Assembly: GCA_965215345.1 (NCBI GenBank) | Contig: CBDCDL010000002.1 | Span: 806,001 to 870,000 of the forward strand | Length of the DNA stretch: 64,000 nt | Source of the DNA: CATQHW01 sp965215345 | Lineage (GTDB): Bacteria; Spirochaetota; Spirochaetia; SZUA-6; Bin103 | Direction of reading: 5' to 3' | Shown here: positions 44,050 through 53,162 of the stretch, piece after piece | Layout of the letters: every line of letters starts with the position of its first letter | How positions within the stretch are numbered: position 1 is the first letter of the stretch | Made by a program: the position numbers and the translations under genes | Notes under the pieces: model-generated | The model's database searches: none | Seen by the model: the letters and a program-made list of their open reading frames with translations, nothing else | Told to the model about the DNA's origin: nothing

Positions 44050-44078
44050 ACCGTATGCCTCCGCACCCAGCCTGTCAA
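44050..44078 (-). promoter_or_regulatory. Sigma70-type promoter of the sugar ABC operon
   Basis: On the minus strand TTGACA, 17 nt, TACGGT, the same hexamers and spacing as the RT-island promoter. Confidence 0.65.
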
Positions 44079-44187
44079 CGATACACATTGCCTCGATTGC
44101 CTCGTTGCCTGGGCGGCAGGCGGGTTTGATCTCGGGTGGAGCGCGTGGTATCTGTGGGTATCTACCGTCGACAGGAGGGTGCCGCCG

Positions 44188-45030
44188 ATGGCGCAGACTC
44201 GGCTGAACGAACAGCAGATGGCGTTCTTCGAGACCTTCGGCTTCCTGCAGTTCCCGCGGCTCCTGGCCGACTGCATCGATGAGATCGTCGACGAGTTCGA
44301 GGCGGTCTGGGAGCGGCATGGGGGCGGCCACGACGGCAAGCCGCACGACGGCGAACGGCGCTCGTGCCTGGTTCCGTTCATCGACCGGAGCGAACGCCTG
44401 TCGGCGCTGCTGGATGATCCGCGGATCCACGACATCGCCTCCAGCATCCTCGGAGAAGACTTCGATTACTCGGGCAGCGACGGCAATTACTACGCCGGCG
44501 ACACCCGCTGGCACTCCGACGGCTGGTACGTGAGCCGGCCGCCGTCGATCAAGATCGCCCTGTACCTGGATCCGGTCACGCGCGACACCGGAGCGCTGCG
44601 GGTCATTCCGGGCAGCCACCGTCCGGGCGACACCTATGCCGACCGCCTGCAGGAGCAGGTCAGGGAGAGCGACTCGCTCTGGGGCGTCGCAGGGCGCGAC
44701 GTGCCCGCGTACGCGCTGGAGTCGGAGCCCGGCGACGTCGTCTGCTTCAACCACAACACCAAGCACGCCTCCTTCGGCGGCAGCCCGCGCCGCCGGATGT
44801 TCACGATCAATTGCCATACGCGGTTTTCAGAGGACCGTCTTGATGAACTGCGTGAGTACATCGGCCACTCCGCGCGATTCTGGCTCGAGCGCGTGTATGG
44901 GGAGGCGGTGATCCGCACGGCCGGCCCCGAACGGATGGTGCACCTGGAGCAGATGCTGGCCAACGACGGCCACCTGGCCGAGCTGTCCCGCCGCAAGCGC
45001 GCCGAGATGACCGAGCGGTCGCGCGGGTGA
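44188..45030 (+). CDS. Phytanoyl-CoA dioxygenase family protein
   Basis: 280 residues, ATG 44188 with a strong caggagggt site. Fe(II)/2-oxoglutarate oxygenase: HxD in TRWHSDGWY, distal His in NHNTKHASFGG, and an arginine-rich RRRMFTINCH strand for 2-oxoglutarate. It hydroxylates an unknown small molecule. First of three co-directional genes with gaps of 19 and 0 nt: dioxygenase, DegT aminotransferase, aldo/keto reductase. Confidence 0.9.
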   Translation: MAQTRLNEQQMAFFETFGFLQFPRLLADCIDEIVDEFEAVWERHGGGHDGKPHDGERRSCLVPFIDRSERLSALLDDPRIHDIASSILGEDFDYSGSDGNYYAGDTRWHSDGWYVSRPPSIKIALYLDPVTRDTGALRVIPGSHRPGDTYADRLQEQVRESDSLWGVAGRDVPAYALESEPGDVVCFNHNTKHASFGGSPRRRMFTINCHTRFSEDRLDELREYIGHSARFWLERVYGEAVIRTAGPERMVHLEQMLANDGHLAELSRRKRAEMTERSRG

Positions 45031-45049
45031 TCCTCCACAGAGGGCGCTC

Positions 45050-46417
45050 ATGACCGATGCACTGGCGTTGCAGGGCGGCCGGCCCAGCGTGCCCGACGAG
45101 CTGATCGCGCACGATTGGGAGCGGTATCGGAAGGCCGGGGACGAGGAGATCGACGCGGTCACGGCCGTGCTGCGAAGCGGTCACCTGAGCATCGCGGCGG
45201 GCGCCGGCATGCCGCAGGCGGACGCCCTGGAAGAGGAGTTTGCCCGGTGGGTCGGGACCGACTACTGCCTGGCGGTGAACACGGGCACGGCATCCCTGCA
45301 CTGCGCGGTCGCAGGCGTCGGCGTGGAAGCGGGCGACCAGGTGATCGTGCCGGCCTACACCTTCATCGCATCGGCCATGGTGGTGCTGCACCACAACGCC
45401 GTTCCCGTGTTCGTCGACACCGATCCGCAGACCTATCTCATCGATCCGGACAGGATCGAGGAGAAGATCACGGACCGGACCAAGGCGATCATGGTCGTGC
45501 ATCTGCACGGCCTGCCGGCCGACATGGACCGGATCGATCGCATCGCCAGGCGGCACGGAATCAAGGTCATCGAAGACTCGGCGCAGGCCTACGGCGCTCG
45601 GTATCGCGGCAGGAAAACCGGTGCGCTCGGCGATGCGGCCGGCTTCGCGATGACGACCACCAAGCATCTCATGACCGGCGAGGGCGGACTGCTGACCACC
45701 GACAGCCCGGAGGTTCACGAGCGGGCGTCGATGACCCGTCTGTTCGGCGAGCCCGTCAACATGAAGGATCCGAACCGCGCCTACCTGTCCGAGCGGATCG
45801 GCTGGAACTACAAGATGCCGGAAGTGATCTCGGCGATGGCTCGCGCGCGGCTGCGCCATCTGGATGCCTACGTCAGCGGGCTTGCGAGCAACGCGGAGTA
45901 TCTCACGCAGCGGCTGGGGGACATCGATGGCCTGGCGTGTCCGCTGGTGCCGGAGGGCCGTACCCACAGCTACTACATCTACACCGTCCAGGTCGATCCG
46001 GCCCGGCTGAACCTGGACATCGAACCGGGAAAGCTGAAAGCGGCAGTCATGAAGGCGCTGGCGGCGGAACACGTAGACGTGATGAGCTGGCAGAGCGTGC
46101 CGGTTCCCGCGCAGCCCCTGTTCCAACAGAAGGTCGCCTACGGCAACGGCAGCCCCTGGAATCAGCCCGGCGCCGATGTGTGCTACGACCTGGACGACTA
46201 TCCGAATGCGTTCGCCGGGATCGACAGCTCCTTCGGCGTACGGCGGCTCGCGCCACCGAACGGCGTCGAGCTCATGGACCGCTACGCCGAAGCGTTCCGC
46301 AAGGTATTCGGCCAGATCGATCGGGTGGTCGCACTCCACGACGAGACCGAGCGCTACGTGCCGCTTGCGGAACGCAAGGCACGTCTGGCGCAGCCAGAGG
46401 GAACAGGCAGGCGCTGA
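45050..46417 (+). CDS. DegT/DnrJ/EryC1/StrS family aminotransferase
   Basis: 455 residues, PLP-dependent aminotransferase of the sugar/aminocyclitol group. Landmarks: VNTGTASLHCAVAG, VPAYTFIASAMV, VHLHGLPADMD, VIEDSAQAYGA, and TTTKHLMTGEGG, where Lys should form the internal aldimine. It typically converts a keto-sugar or keto-cyclitol to the amine. Its stop is followed immediately by the ATG of the reductase. Confidence 0.93.
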   Translation: MTDALALQGGRPSVPDELIAHDWERYRKAGDEEIDAVTAVLRSGHLSIAAGAGMPQADALEEEFARWVGTDYCLAVNTGTASLHCAVAGVGVEAGDQVIVPAYTFIASAMVVLHHNAVPVFVDTDPQTYLIDPDRIEEKITDRTKAIMVVHLHGLPADMDRIDRIARRHGIKVIEDSAQAYGARYRGRKTGALGDAAGFAMTTTKHLMTGEGGLLTTDSPEVHERASMTRLFGEPVNMKDPNRAYLSERIGWNYKMPEVISAMARARLRHLDAYVSGLASNAEYLTQRLGDIDGLACPLVPEGRTHSYYIYTVQVDPARLNLDIEPGKLKAAVMKALAAEHVDVMSWQSVPVPAQPLFQQKVAYGNGSPWNQPGADVCYDLDDYPNAFAGIDSSFGVRRLAPPNGVELMDRYAEAFRKVFGQIDRVVALHDETERYVPLAERKARLAQPEGTGRR

Positions 46418-47374
46418 ATGCGCTACCGCCGGTTGGGAACCAGCGGCGTCGAGGTATCGATCATCGGCCTGGGCGGTACGGTCTTCGGCCGCCACCAGAC
46501 GTTCACCCATTACAGCGACCGGAAGCAGACCGCCGCACTCATCCACCACGCCGCCGATCTGGGCGTCAATCACCTCGATACCGCCGACATGTACGCGGAC
46601 GGCGTCTCGGAACGCTACCTCGGCGCGGCGATCGCCGGCCGGCGCGACCGCTTCATCGTCGCCAGCAAGGTGGGCATGCCGCGCAGCGACGAGCCGAATG
46701 GCGGACTGTCGCGACGCCGGATCATGGCCGGCATCGAGGGCACGCTGCGCCGCCTGCAGACCGACTACGTGGACCTCTACTACGCGCACCGCCCGGACCC
46801 CGCCACGCCGATCGAGGAGACCGTGCGCGCGTTCGACGACCTGGTCCGGCAGGGGAAGGTCCGTCATGTTGGCTGCTCGAACTTCTCCCGGGCCCGGATC
46901 GAGGCAGCTCACGGCGCGGCGGACTCGGGAGGGCATGGCCGCTTCGCGGTCAGTCAGTCGCCGTACAACCTGTTCGAACGGTCGCTGGAGGCTGAGATCG
47001 CCCCGTGCTGCGCGCGCCGTGGCATGAGCATCGTCGCGTATGCGCCGCTCGCTCAGGGCGTGCTGACCGGCAAGTATCGGCCCGGTGAGCCGATTCGACC
47101 GGGTACCCGGGCCTGGCGGAATCCGAGCCCGAACCTGGCCGTCTATCTGCGCGACGACCGCCTGGAGACGGTGCAACGGCTGGACGCCTGGGCCGGAGAT
47201 CACGGCCGCCGTGTCGGCGCTCTTGCGATCGCGTGGCTGCTGGCCAAGCCGCTCGTGTGCTCGGTGTTGACCGCCGTCACCAGCCAGGCACAGCTCGAAG
47301 CCAACGTCAGGGCCGCCGACTGGGAGCTCACCGCGGAGCACGTCCGCGAGGTCGAGAGCCTGGTGCCGGGATGA
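46418..47374 (+). CDS. Aldo/keto reductase
   Basis: 318-residue TIM-barrel NADPH-dependent oxidoreductase. Tetrad residues are seen as Asp and Tyr in DTADMYADG, Lys in VASKVG and His in YYAHRPD. Cofactor-end sequence LAIAWLLAKPLVCSVL is normal. In this operon it may supply or reduce the keto group handled by the adjacent aminotransferase. Confidence 0.92.
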   Translation: MRYRRLGTSGVEVSIIGLGGTVFGRHQTFTHYSDRKQTAALIHHAADLGVNHLDTADMYADGVSERYLGAAIAGRRDRFIVASKVGMPRSDEPNGGLSRRRIMAGIEGTLRRLQTDYVDLYYAHRPDPATPIEETVRAFDDLVRQGKVRHVGCSNFSRARIEAAHGAADSGGHGRFAVSQSPYNLFERSLEAEIAPCCARRGMSIVAYAPLAQGVLTGKYRPGEPIRPGTRAWRNPSPNLAVYLRDDRLETVQRLDAWAGDHGRRVGALAIAWLLAKPLVCSVLTAVTSQAQLEANVRAADWELTAEHVREVESLVPG

Positions 47375-47511
47375 CGAAACGGGCCGGCTCCTCGCGCCCC
47401 GAAAACCGGTCGCCTCGGCACCGCTCACCGGCCATCCCACCTTGACCGGGGCTGCTTGGTGCAGCACCCTGCGCTGGTGACCGGCTCCCGCCCCTTCGTG
47501 CGAGGCATGCG

Positions 47512-48735
47512 GTGAGGGCCAACCCGGGCCGCGCCGAGTTGCTGGACCTCCTCCATCACTGGCGCAGCGAGCGGTACGTGCATCGGGTGGCGACCAACGT
47601 CGACCGCCACCTGTTCAGCTCCTGCTTCACGCGAGTGGAGATCGAGGGTCTGGAGGATGCCAGGCGCCGCGCGGAAGCCGGCGAGCGGCTGGTGTTCGTG
47701 GCCAACCACCAGAGCGAGTACGACTGGATGATGGTGCAGGCCTACCTGACGCTGCACGGCATCCGCGCCGCCGTGCAGGCCGGTGACAACCTGTTCATCG
47801 GACCGCTGGACACCTTTCTGCGCAAGTGCGGCGGCTTCATGGCGGTTCGCGACCGGCACGTCTTCTACGCCCGCCGGTGGTTCCGCAACTGGATGCTCAA
47901 GACGCTCGGCGCGCGCCCGGTCGTGGTCACGCGCGATCAGTACAACAGCCTGTACCTGGATCAGCTCAAACGGGTGTTCGACGGCGACGGCCTGCACCTG
48001 CTGGTGTTTCCGGGGTATGAGACCGACGAGTTCTCCGGCGAGGTGAAGTACGGACGATCCTACACCGGCCACCTCAACCCCCTGTCACCGCTGGTCTTCC
48101 TGGCCGTCCGCAACGCCCTGCGCGATCTGCGCGTGGAGGATGCCAGCTACATCCCGATCAACATCTCCTACGAGCGGGTGCCGGAGGACATGGTGTTCCG
48201 CGCCTACCGGGCCGGGTCCCGCAAGGGCACGTTCGCGAAGTACGTCTACGACAACTACTACGCGTTCATCGACGTGCCGCTCAAGCGGCGCGTGCGCAAC
48301 CAGCGCTCGCGGGTGGTCATCAAGTTCGGCGACGCGATGGCGGCCGACCTGCGCGCCCGCGCCAAGGAGGCGGCGCGCTCCGTGTACGACCAGCTCGCAC
48401 GCCTGATCCGGGTGTACGAGAGCACCGCGGTGTTCGCCTCGCTCGACAACCGCTTCCGCATCTCCCGCACGGAGCTGGAGGAGCGGGTCGACCGCACCGT
48501 GACCGCCGCCGACGAGGCCGGCCTGGACACCACCCCGCTGTACCACAACGGACGGCGCAAGTCGCTGGACGATCTCCTGGAACGCACGGCGGAGCTGTTC
48601 AACTACCCGCACATCCCGATCATCGCCACCAGGTCATACCAGACCCTGGAGTACGACGAACGGGAGATCTTCATCCACCACCCGCACCTGGCCTCCTACT
48701 ACGGCAACAAGCTCAGCCACCTGAACGCCGCATGA
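47512..48735 (+). CDS. PlsC/PlsB-like acyltransferase
   Basis: 407 residues, GTG 47512. The acyltransferase motifs are block I NHQSEYDWM (HxxxxD) and FPGYETDEFSGEVKYGRS for glycerol-phosphate binding. The long C-terminal part (FNYPHIPIIATRSYQTLEYDE) is outside the usual PlsC fold. It probably acylates a glycerophosphate or related lipid at the membrane. The downstream pyrG starts 13 nt later. Confidence 0.85.
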   Translation: MRANPGRAELLDLLHHWRSERYVHRVATNVDRHLFSSCFTRVEIEGLEDARRRAEAGERLVFVANHQSEYDWMMVQAYLTLHGIRAAVQAGDNLFIGPLDTFLRKCGGFMAVRDRHVFYARRWFRNWMLKTLGARPVVVTRDQYNSLYLDQLKRVFDGDGLHLLVFPGYETDEFSGEVKYGRSYTGHLNPLSPLVFLAVRNALRDLRVEDASYIPINISYERVPEDMVFRAYRAGSRKGTFAKYVYDNYYAFIDVPLKRRVRNQRSRVVIKFGDAMAADLRARAKEAARSVYDQLARLIRVYESTAVFASLDNRFRISRTELEERVDRTVTAADEAGLDTTPLYHNGRRKSLDDLLERTAELFNYPHIPIIATRSYQTLEYDEREIFIHHPHLASYYGNKLSHLNAA

Positions 48736-48748
48736 GCGAGATTGCCGC

Positions 48749-50602
48749 ATGAGCGACCGTCCCGTCCCCCGTGCCCTTCGTGCGCTCAGCGACGTGTCCG
48801 ATCCGGGCGAGCGCTACCGCACCCTGCCCGACGGCTACCGGGTCGGCCAGGCGCGCTACCTCATCATCACCGGCAGCGTGATGAGCGGCCTGGGCAAGGG
48901 CATCTTCTCCGCCGGCCTGGCCCGCCTGCTGGCCGACCGCGGGTTCTCGACGAACCTGATCAAGATGGACGGCTACTACAACGAGGACGCGGGCACCTTG
49001 AGCCCGTACCGCCACGGCGAGGTGTTCGTGCTCGACGACGGCACCGAGTGCGACATGGACATCGGCACCTACGAACGGTTCCTGGGCAGGAGCCTGTCGC
49101 ACCACAACTACTTCACCAACGGGAGGCTCAGCCAGCGCATCAACTCCCTCGAGCGCGGCGGCCAGTTCTCGGGCTCCGACGTGCAGTTCTTCCCGCACGT
49201 CACCGGCGAGCTGGTGCGCTTCGTGCGCGAGTCGACGCTGGCCGCCGGAGCGGACATCACGCTGGTGGAGATCGGCGGCACGGTCGGCGACGAGGAGAAC
49301 CGCACGTACATCTCCGCAATGAGCGACCTGGCCTACCAGGAAGGCGAGCGCAACGTCTTCTTCATCAACCTGGTGTGGATCATCGAGGCGCGCCACCTGA
49401 ACGAGCAGAAGAGCAAGGCCGCCCAGCACGGCACGCAGATCCTCATGCAGATGGGCATCAAGCCGCAGATGCTGGTCTGCCGGGCCGAGAACGCCGTGGA
49501 GCCCGGCGTGCGCCAGAAGCTGGCCGACCGGCTGCGCATGCCGGTGCGCAACGTCATCGACCTGCACAACCAGAGCTCCATCTACCGCGTGCCCGGCCAC
49601 CTGCAGGAGCAGCACGTCGACGAGATCTGCCTGGAGTACTTCGAACTGGGCACCGAGGCCACGGCCAGGGATGGCGCCAGGACCGGAGACGCCGACGGCA
49701 CGCACCGCACCACGGACGGCGGCGCTGCCCACACGCCGGCGGCCGGCGGTCTGCAGCGCTATCTGGACGCGCTCACCCGGCCTCAGCGGACGGTGCGGAT
49801 CGGCATCGCCGGCAAGTACCTGGGCCCGCGCGACACCTATGCCAGCATCCACAACGCGCTGGAGCACGCCGGCACCCACCGGCAGGTCAGGGTCGAGGTC
49901 GTGGACGTGCCGTCAGACCTGATCGACGCGGCCGGCTCGCCCGCGCAGCGCGAGGAGCAGGCGGCCGAGCACCTGCGCGACCTGGACGGGCTGGTGGTGC
50001 CCGGCGGCTTCGGCCGCCGCGGCTGGGAAGGGAAGATCGCCTGCGTCACCCACGCCCGCCTCCACGGGCTGCCGATGCTGGGCATCTGTTACGGCTTCCA
50101 GGCGGCGATGGTCGAGTTCGCCCGCCACTGCTGTGGACTGCCGGCGGCCAACACCCAGGAGGTGGACCCCCGAACCGATTCGCCGATCATTCTGCTGCTG
50201 CCGGAGCAATACAGGATCGAGGGGATCGGCGGCTCGATGCGCCTGGGCAAGCGCACGGTCAAGCTGCGCGGCGGATCGGCCGCCGCCCGACTCTACGCCG
50301 CGGACCGCATCGAGGAGCGCTTCCGGCACCGCTACGAGCTGAACCCGCTCTATCGGGAGCTGCTGGAAAAGCGCGGAATGGTCTTCTCCGGGTGGGCGCC
50401 GGGTCAACCGATCGTGCAGGTCGCCGAGCTTCCCACGCACCCCTTCTACTTCGGGGTGCAGTACCACCCCGAGTTCCTGAGCCGGCCGGGCGCTCCGAGC
50501 CCGCTGTTCGCGGGGCTGATCGACGCCAGCCTGGCGGGCGCACGCGGAGTGGTACGCGGCCGTCAGCGCACGAGCGATCGAGCGGCGAGCGTGGGGCTAT
50601 AG
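48749..50602 (+). CDS. pyrG: CTP synthase, divergent
   Basis: 617 residues (usual ~535-550). Makes CTP from UTP, ATP and glutamine. The synthase P-loop is GSVMSGLGKG and the substrate segment KMDGYYNEDAGTLSPYRHGEVFV, where most have KxDPYxNxDxGTMSPxxHGEVFV. The glutaminase has the nucleophile Cys in GICYGFQ (usual GxCLGxQ) and His/Glu in GVQYHPEF. Extra length: ~35 N-terminal residues, a low-complexity linker near 310-335 (ATARDGARTGDADGTH), and the tail. The motif set is consistent but clearly a divergent branch. Confidence 0.93.
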   Translation: MSDRPVPRALRALSDVSDPGERYRTLPDGYRVGQARYLIITGSVMSGLGKGIFSAGLARLLADRGFSTNLIKMDGYYNEDAGTLSPYRHGEVFVLDDGTECDMDIGTYERFLGRSLSHHNYFTNGRLSQRINSLERGGQFSGSDVQFFPHVTGELVRFVRESTLAAGADITLVEIGGTVGDEENRTYISAMSDLAYQEGERNVFFINLVWIIEARHLNEQKSKAAQHGTQILMQMGIKPQMLVCRAENAVEPGVRQKLADRLRMPVRNVIDLHNQSSIYRVPGHLQEQHVDEICLEYFELGTEATARDGARTGDADGTHRTTDGGAAHTPAAGGLQRYLDALTRPQRTVRIGIAGKYLGPRDTYASIHNALEHAGTHRQVRVEVVDVPSDLIDAAGSPAQREEQAAEHLRDLDGLVVPGGFGRRGWEGKIACVTHARLHGLPMLGICYGFQAAMVEFARHCCGLPAANTQEVDPRTDSPIILLLPEQYRIEGIGGSMRLGKRTVKLRGGSAAARLYAADRIEERFRHRYELNPLYRELLEKRGMVFSGWAPGQPIVQVAELPTHPFYFGVQYHPEFLSRPGAPSPLFAGLIDASLAGARGVVRGRQRTSDRAASVGL

Positions 50603-50746
50603 ATCGTGACCCCCTGCACGGCTTTCCCGAACAGGTGACCGAAGTGCGTCCGGTCTCCGGTGATGAGCGCACGACAGTCGAGGGTGATGGCGGCAGCCAA
50701 CACCGGCTTGTCCTCGTCGTCGACCGGCAGGCGTTCCGGACCTTGG
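50563..50746 (-). pseudogene. PIN-domain protein remnant
   Basis: The minus strand reads LPVDDEDKPVLAAAITLDCR, ALITGDRTHFGHLFGK and VQGVTIYSPTLAARSL, then a stop at 50563. This is the C-terminal half of a PIN-domain toxin (KDxPVLAAAI... LxTGDxxHF). There is no start codon or N-terminal half upstream. It overlaps the 3' end of pyrG by 40 nt on the other strand. Confidence 0.75.
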
Positions 50747-50801
50747 CGTTCCGGATCCTGAAGGTGAGATGGAGCAGTATCGCCGGGCCGGAAGCCCCGC
50801 G

Positions 50802-51011
50802 TCAGGCGCCGCCCTGCCTGCGGTACAGCAGCCAGCCCAGCACCAGGCAGATCGCCCCGGCGATCGCCAGGCGCGCCGCCATCTCCGGCGTGGCCGGGTA
50901 GCCGTCGAACAGCCGGCGTACCACGCCGGTGAAGTCCAGGATCGGCAGCGCGAGCGTGAAGGACGCGGCGCTCAGCAGCAACAGGCCGGCAGCCACCAAC
51001 AGGCCGTGCAT
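50802..51011 (-). CDS. Small two-helix membrane protein
   Basis: 69 residues with two membrane helices (LLVAAGLLLLSAASFTLALPI and AIAGAICLVLGWLLY) and a short loop. ATG 51011 lies 4 nt after the ridA stop, so the two are co-transcribed. No family recognised. Confidence 0.7.
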   Translation of the reverse strand: MHGLLVAAGLLLLSAASFTLALPILDFTGVVRRLFDGYPATPEMAARLAIAGAICLVLGWLLYRRQGGA

Positions 51012-51015
51012 GGGG

Positions 51016-51393
51016 TCAGAACCCGACGATCGCCTCGACCTCCACCCGGTAGCCGCCGGGCGGAGCGGCGCTGATGGTGCTGCGAGCCGGGCGCGGCTCC
51101 GGGAAGTACTGCACGTAGATCTCGTTCAGCCGCGCGAAGTTGTCCATGTCCTCCAGGAACACCGTGGTCTTCAGCACCTTGTCCATGCTGGAGCCGGCGG
51201 CCTCCACCTGCGCGCGCAGGTTGCGCAGCACCTGGTGGGTCTCGGCCTCGAACGAATCGCGCACCGGTTCCCCCATGGCGGGGTCGAGCGCGACCTGCCC
51301 GGAGATGAAGGCCACGTCTCCGTAGCGGATGATGGGTGAGTAGGGGCCGCCTGCCGGCGGACCGTCCTTGGGAACGATCGCTTCACGGTTCAT
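51016..51393 (-). CDS. ridA: RidA family enamine/imine deaminase
   Basis: 125 residues. RidA hydrolyses reactive enamines/imines such as 2-aminoacrylate from PLP enzymes. Family landmarks: AGGPYSPIIRYGDVAFISGQ, TTVFLEDMDNFARLNEIY, FPEPRPARSTI, and the C-terminal VEVEAIVGF with the active-site region. Start ATG 51393. Confidence 0.93.
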   Translation of the reverse strand: MNREAIVPKDGPPAGGPYSPIIRYGDVAFISGQVALDPAMGEPVRDSFEAETHQVLRNLRAQVEAAGSSMDKVLKTTVFLEDMDNFARLNEIYVQYFPEPRPARSTISAAPPGGYRVEVEAIVGF

Positions 51394-51462
51394 GGTGCGA
51401 ATCCTAAGGCGCACGGGTCGGGCCGCCAAGCGCCGTGGCCGCCTGCGGGGTACGCTTGGCGC

Positions 51463-52746
51463 ATGGAAGCCCACGAGGTAGCGCCGGCCGCCGGTCCGGT
51501 GCGCGGTACGGTGACGGTGCCGGGCTCGAAGAGCCTGACCAACCGCGCGCTGGTGGTGGCGGCGCTGGCGACCGGCAGCTCGACGCTGCGCGGCGCGCAG
51601 TTCAGCGACGACACCGAAGCGTGCATGGACGGTCTGATGCGGCTCGGCATCGGCATCGAGGCCGAGCCCGCGCAGGCCCGGATCGCCGTCGGGGGCGCCG
51701 GCGGCACCATCCCGGCGACAACGGCCGAACTGGACGTGCGCTACTCCGGCACCACGGCGCGCTTCCTGACCGCGGTCGCCGCCGCAGGACGGGGCGTCTA
51801 CCGCTTCGACGGCGCGCAGCGCATGCGCGAGCGGCCCATGGGCGACCTTCCGGCGGTGCTGGCCGCCGCCGGCGCGCGCTTCCGTTTCGCCGGCGAGCCC
51901 GGCCACCTGCCGTTCGAGATCGAGGCGGCCGGCCTGCCCGCCGGGCGCATCGAGATGAGCGCCGCGCACTCCAGCCAGCCGGTGTCGGCGCTGCTGCTGT
52001 GCGCGCCGGCCGCCGCCGGCGCCACCACCATCGTCGTGAACGGCCCGGTGCCCTCGGAGCCGTTCATCGACCTGTCCGTGCGGGTGATGCGCGACTTCGG
52101 CGTCGAAGTCGGCCGGCCGCGTCCCGGCGTCTTCGAGATCGGCGCGGAGGCCGGCTACCGCGGCCGCGACTACGACGTGGAGCCCGACGCCACCAACGCC
52201 TCCTACTTCCTGGCCGCCGCCGCGGTCACCGGCGGCAGCGTGTGCGTCCGCGGGCTGGCCGCCGATTCCTCGCAGGGCGACATCGCCTGCGCGGACATCC
52301 TGCGCCGGATGGGCTGCGACGTGCGCGAGGACGCGGAAGGCATCACCGTCACCGGTCCCGGCCGGCTGCGCGGGGTCGAACTCGACCTCAACGCCGTCTC
52401 CGACCTGACGCCGACCTTCGCGGCGATCGCGCCGTTCGCGGACGCGCCGGTGACGATTCGCAACGTCGCGCACATCCGCATGCAGGAGACCGACCGCATC
52501 GCGGCGCTGACCGCCGAGCTGCGGCGCCTGGGCGCCACGGTGGAGGAGCGCCCGGACGGCCTGCGCATCGAGCCGTCACGGCTCGCGCCGGCGTCGATCC
52601 GGACCTACGAAGACCACCGCATGGCGATGGCGTTCGCCGTGACCGGACTGCGCGTGCCCGGCCTCACCATCCTGGAGCCAGGCTGCGCGGCGAAGACCTT
52701 TCCCGACTTCTTCGAACGGTTCGCCGCCCTCACCCCCGGAAGCTGA
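51463..52746 (+). CDS. aroA: 3-phosphoshikimate 1-carboxyvinyltransferase (EPSP synthase)
   Basis: 427 residues, shikimate pathway step six. GSKSLTNRALV at the N-terminus, RYSGTTARFL in place of the class I GNAGTAMR, IEMSAAHSSQPVSALLL, METDRIAAL-type RMQETDR, TYEDHRMAM and KTFPDFF. The SGTT variant puts it outside the classical enterobacterial class I. The 3' end overlaps a convergent gene's tail by 171 nt. Confidence 0.95.
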   Translation: MEAHEVAPAAGPVRGTVTVPGSKSLTNRALVVAALATGSSTLRGAQFSDDTEACMDGLMRLGIGIEAEPAQARIAVGGAGGTIPATTAELDVRYSGTTARFLTAVAAAGRGVYRFDGAQRMRERPMGDLPAVLAAAGARFRFAGEPGHLPFEIEAAGLPAGRIEMSAAHSSQPVSALLLCAPAAAGATTIVVNGPVPSEPFIDLSVRVMRDFGVEVGRPRPGVFEIGAEAGYRGRDYDVEPDATNASYFLAAAAVTGGSVCVRGLAADSSQGDIACADILRRMGCDVREDAEGITVTGPGRLRGVELDLNAVSDLTPTFAAIAPFADAPVTIRNVAHIRMQETDRIAALTAELRRLGATVEERPDGLRIEPSRLAPASIRTYEDHRMAMAFAVTGLRVPGLTILEPGCAAKTFPDFFERFAALTPGS

Positions 52747-53031
52747 ACCGGGTCGCCCGATTCCGGACTCACCGGTAGTGATACCTAGCAAGAGCACGGG
52801 GACGGTCACAGGAGACTCGTCGTCCGGCTGGTCGGCTGACTGCACAAGGAACGGGCCAGCGCCGTATCTCGACACCCCCTCCTCTACGGCCTGGTCGAAC
52901 GAACCGAAGGCACCGACGACCGCCTCGCCTTTGATGAGCAAGTAATGACCAGGGTACCTCTTGGAGAGCTCATCGCGGTGCGACCTGAGGTACGTCTTCT
53001 CCGCTGCAAGCGGGTCTTGAGTCACCTCCAC
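52576..53031 (-). CDS. Small DUF5678-like protein
   Basis: 151 residues from GTG 53031, with aggaggt just upstream; ATG 53052 is possible. The conserved part is the first ~85 residues: ELSKRYPGHYLLIKGEAVVG, SFDQAVEEGVSRYGAGPFLV, VTVPVLLLG, as in DUF5678-type small proteins that often stop there. The following ~65 residues run antisense through the end of aroA and are probably not under selection, so an ancestral stop may have been lost. Confidence 0.65.
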   Translation of the reverse strand: MEVTQDPLAAEKTYLRSHRDELSKRYPGHYLLIKGEAVVGAFGSFDQAVEEGVSRYGAGPFLVQSADQPDDESPVTVPVLLLGITTGESGIGRPGSASGGEGGEPFEEVGKGLRRAAWLQDGEAGHAQSGHGERHRHAVVFVGPDRRRREP

Positions 53032-53162
53032 CGTGCTACCTCCTACCTCCAACTATTTCGTCGTCATGAGTGCGTGCAGGAGTGACTGCTCGCAGAACGT
53101 CAGAATGATCAGTACCGAAGGAGGCTGGTCAACCTGCAGGCCTCCTCACCGAATCCGCGCCT

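Noticed and set aside
52576..52746. C-terminal part of the DUF5678-like protein as a functional domain
   Set aside because: It lies antisense to aroA codons and has no conserved pattern.
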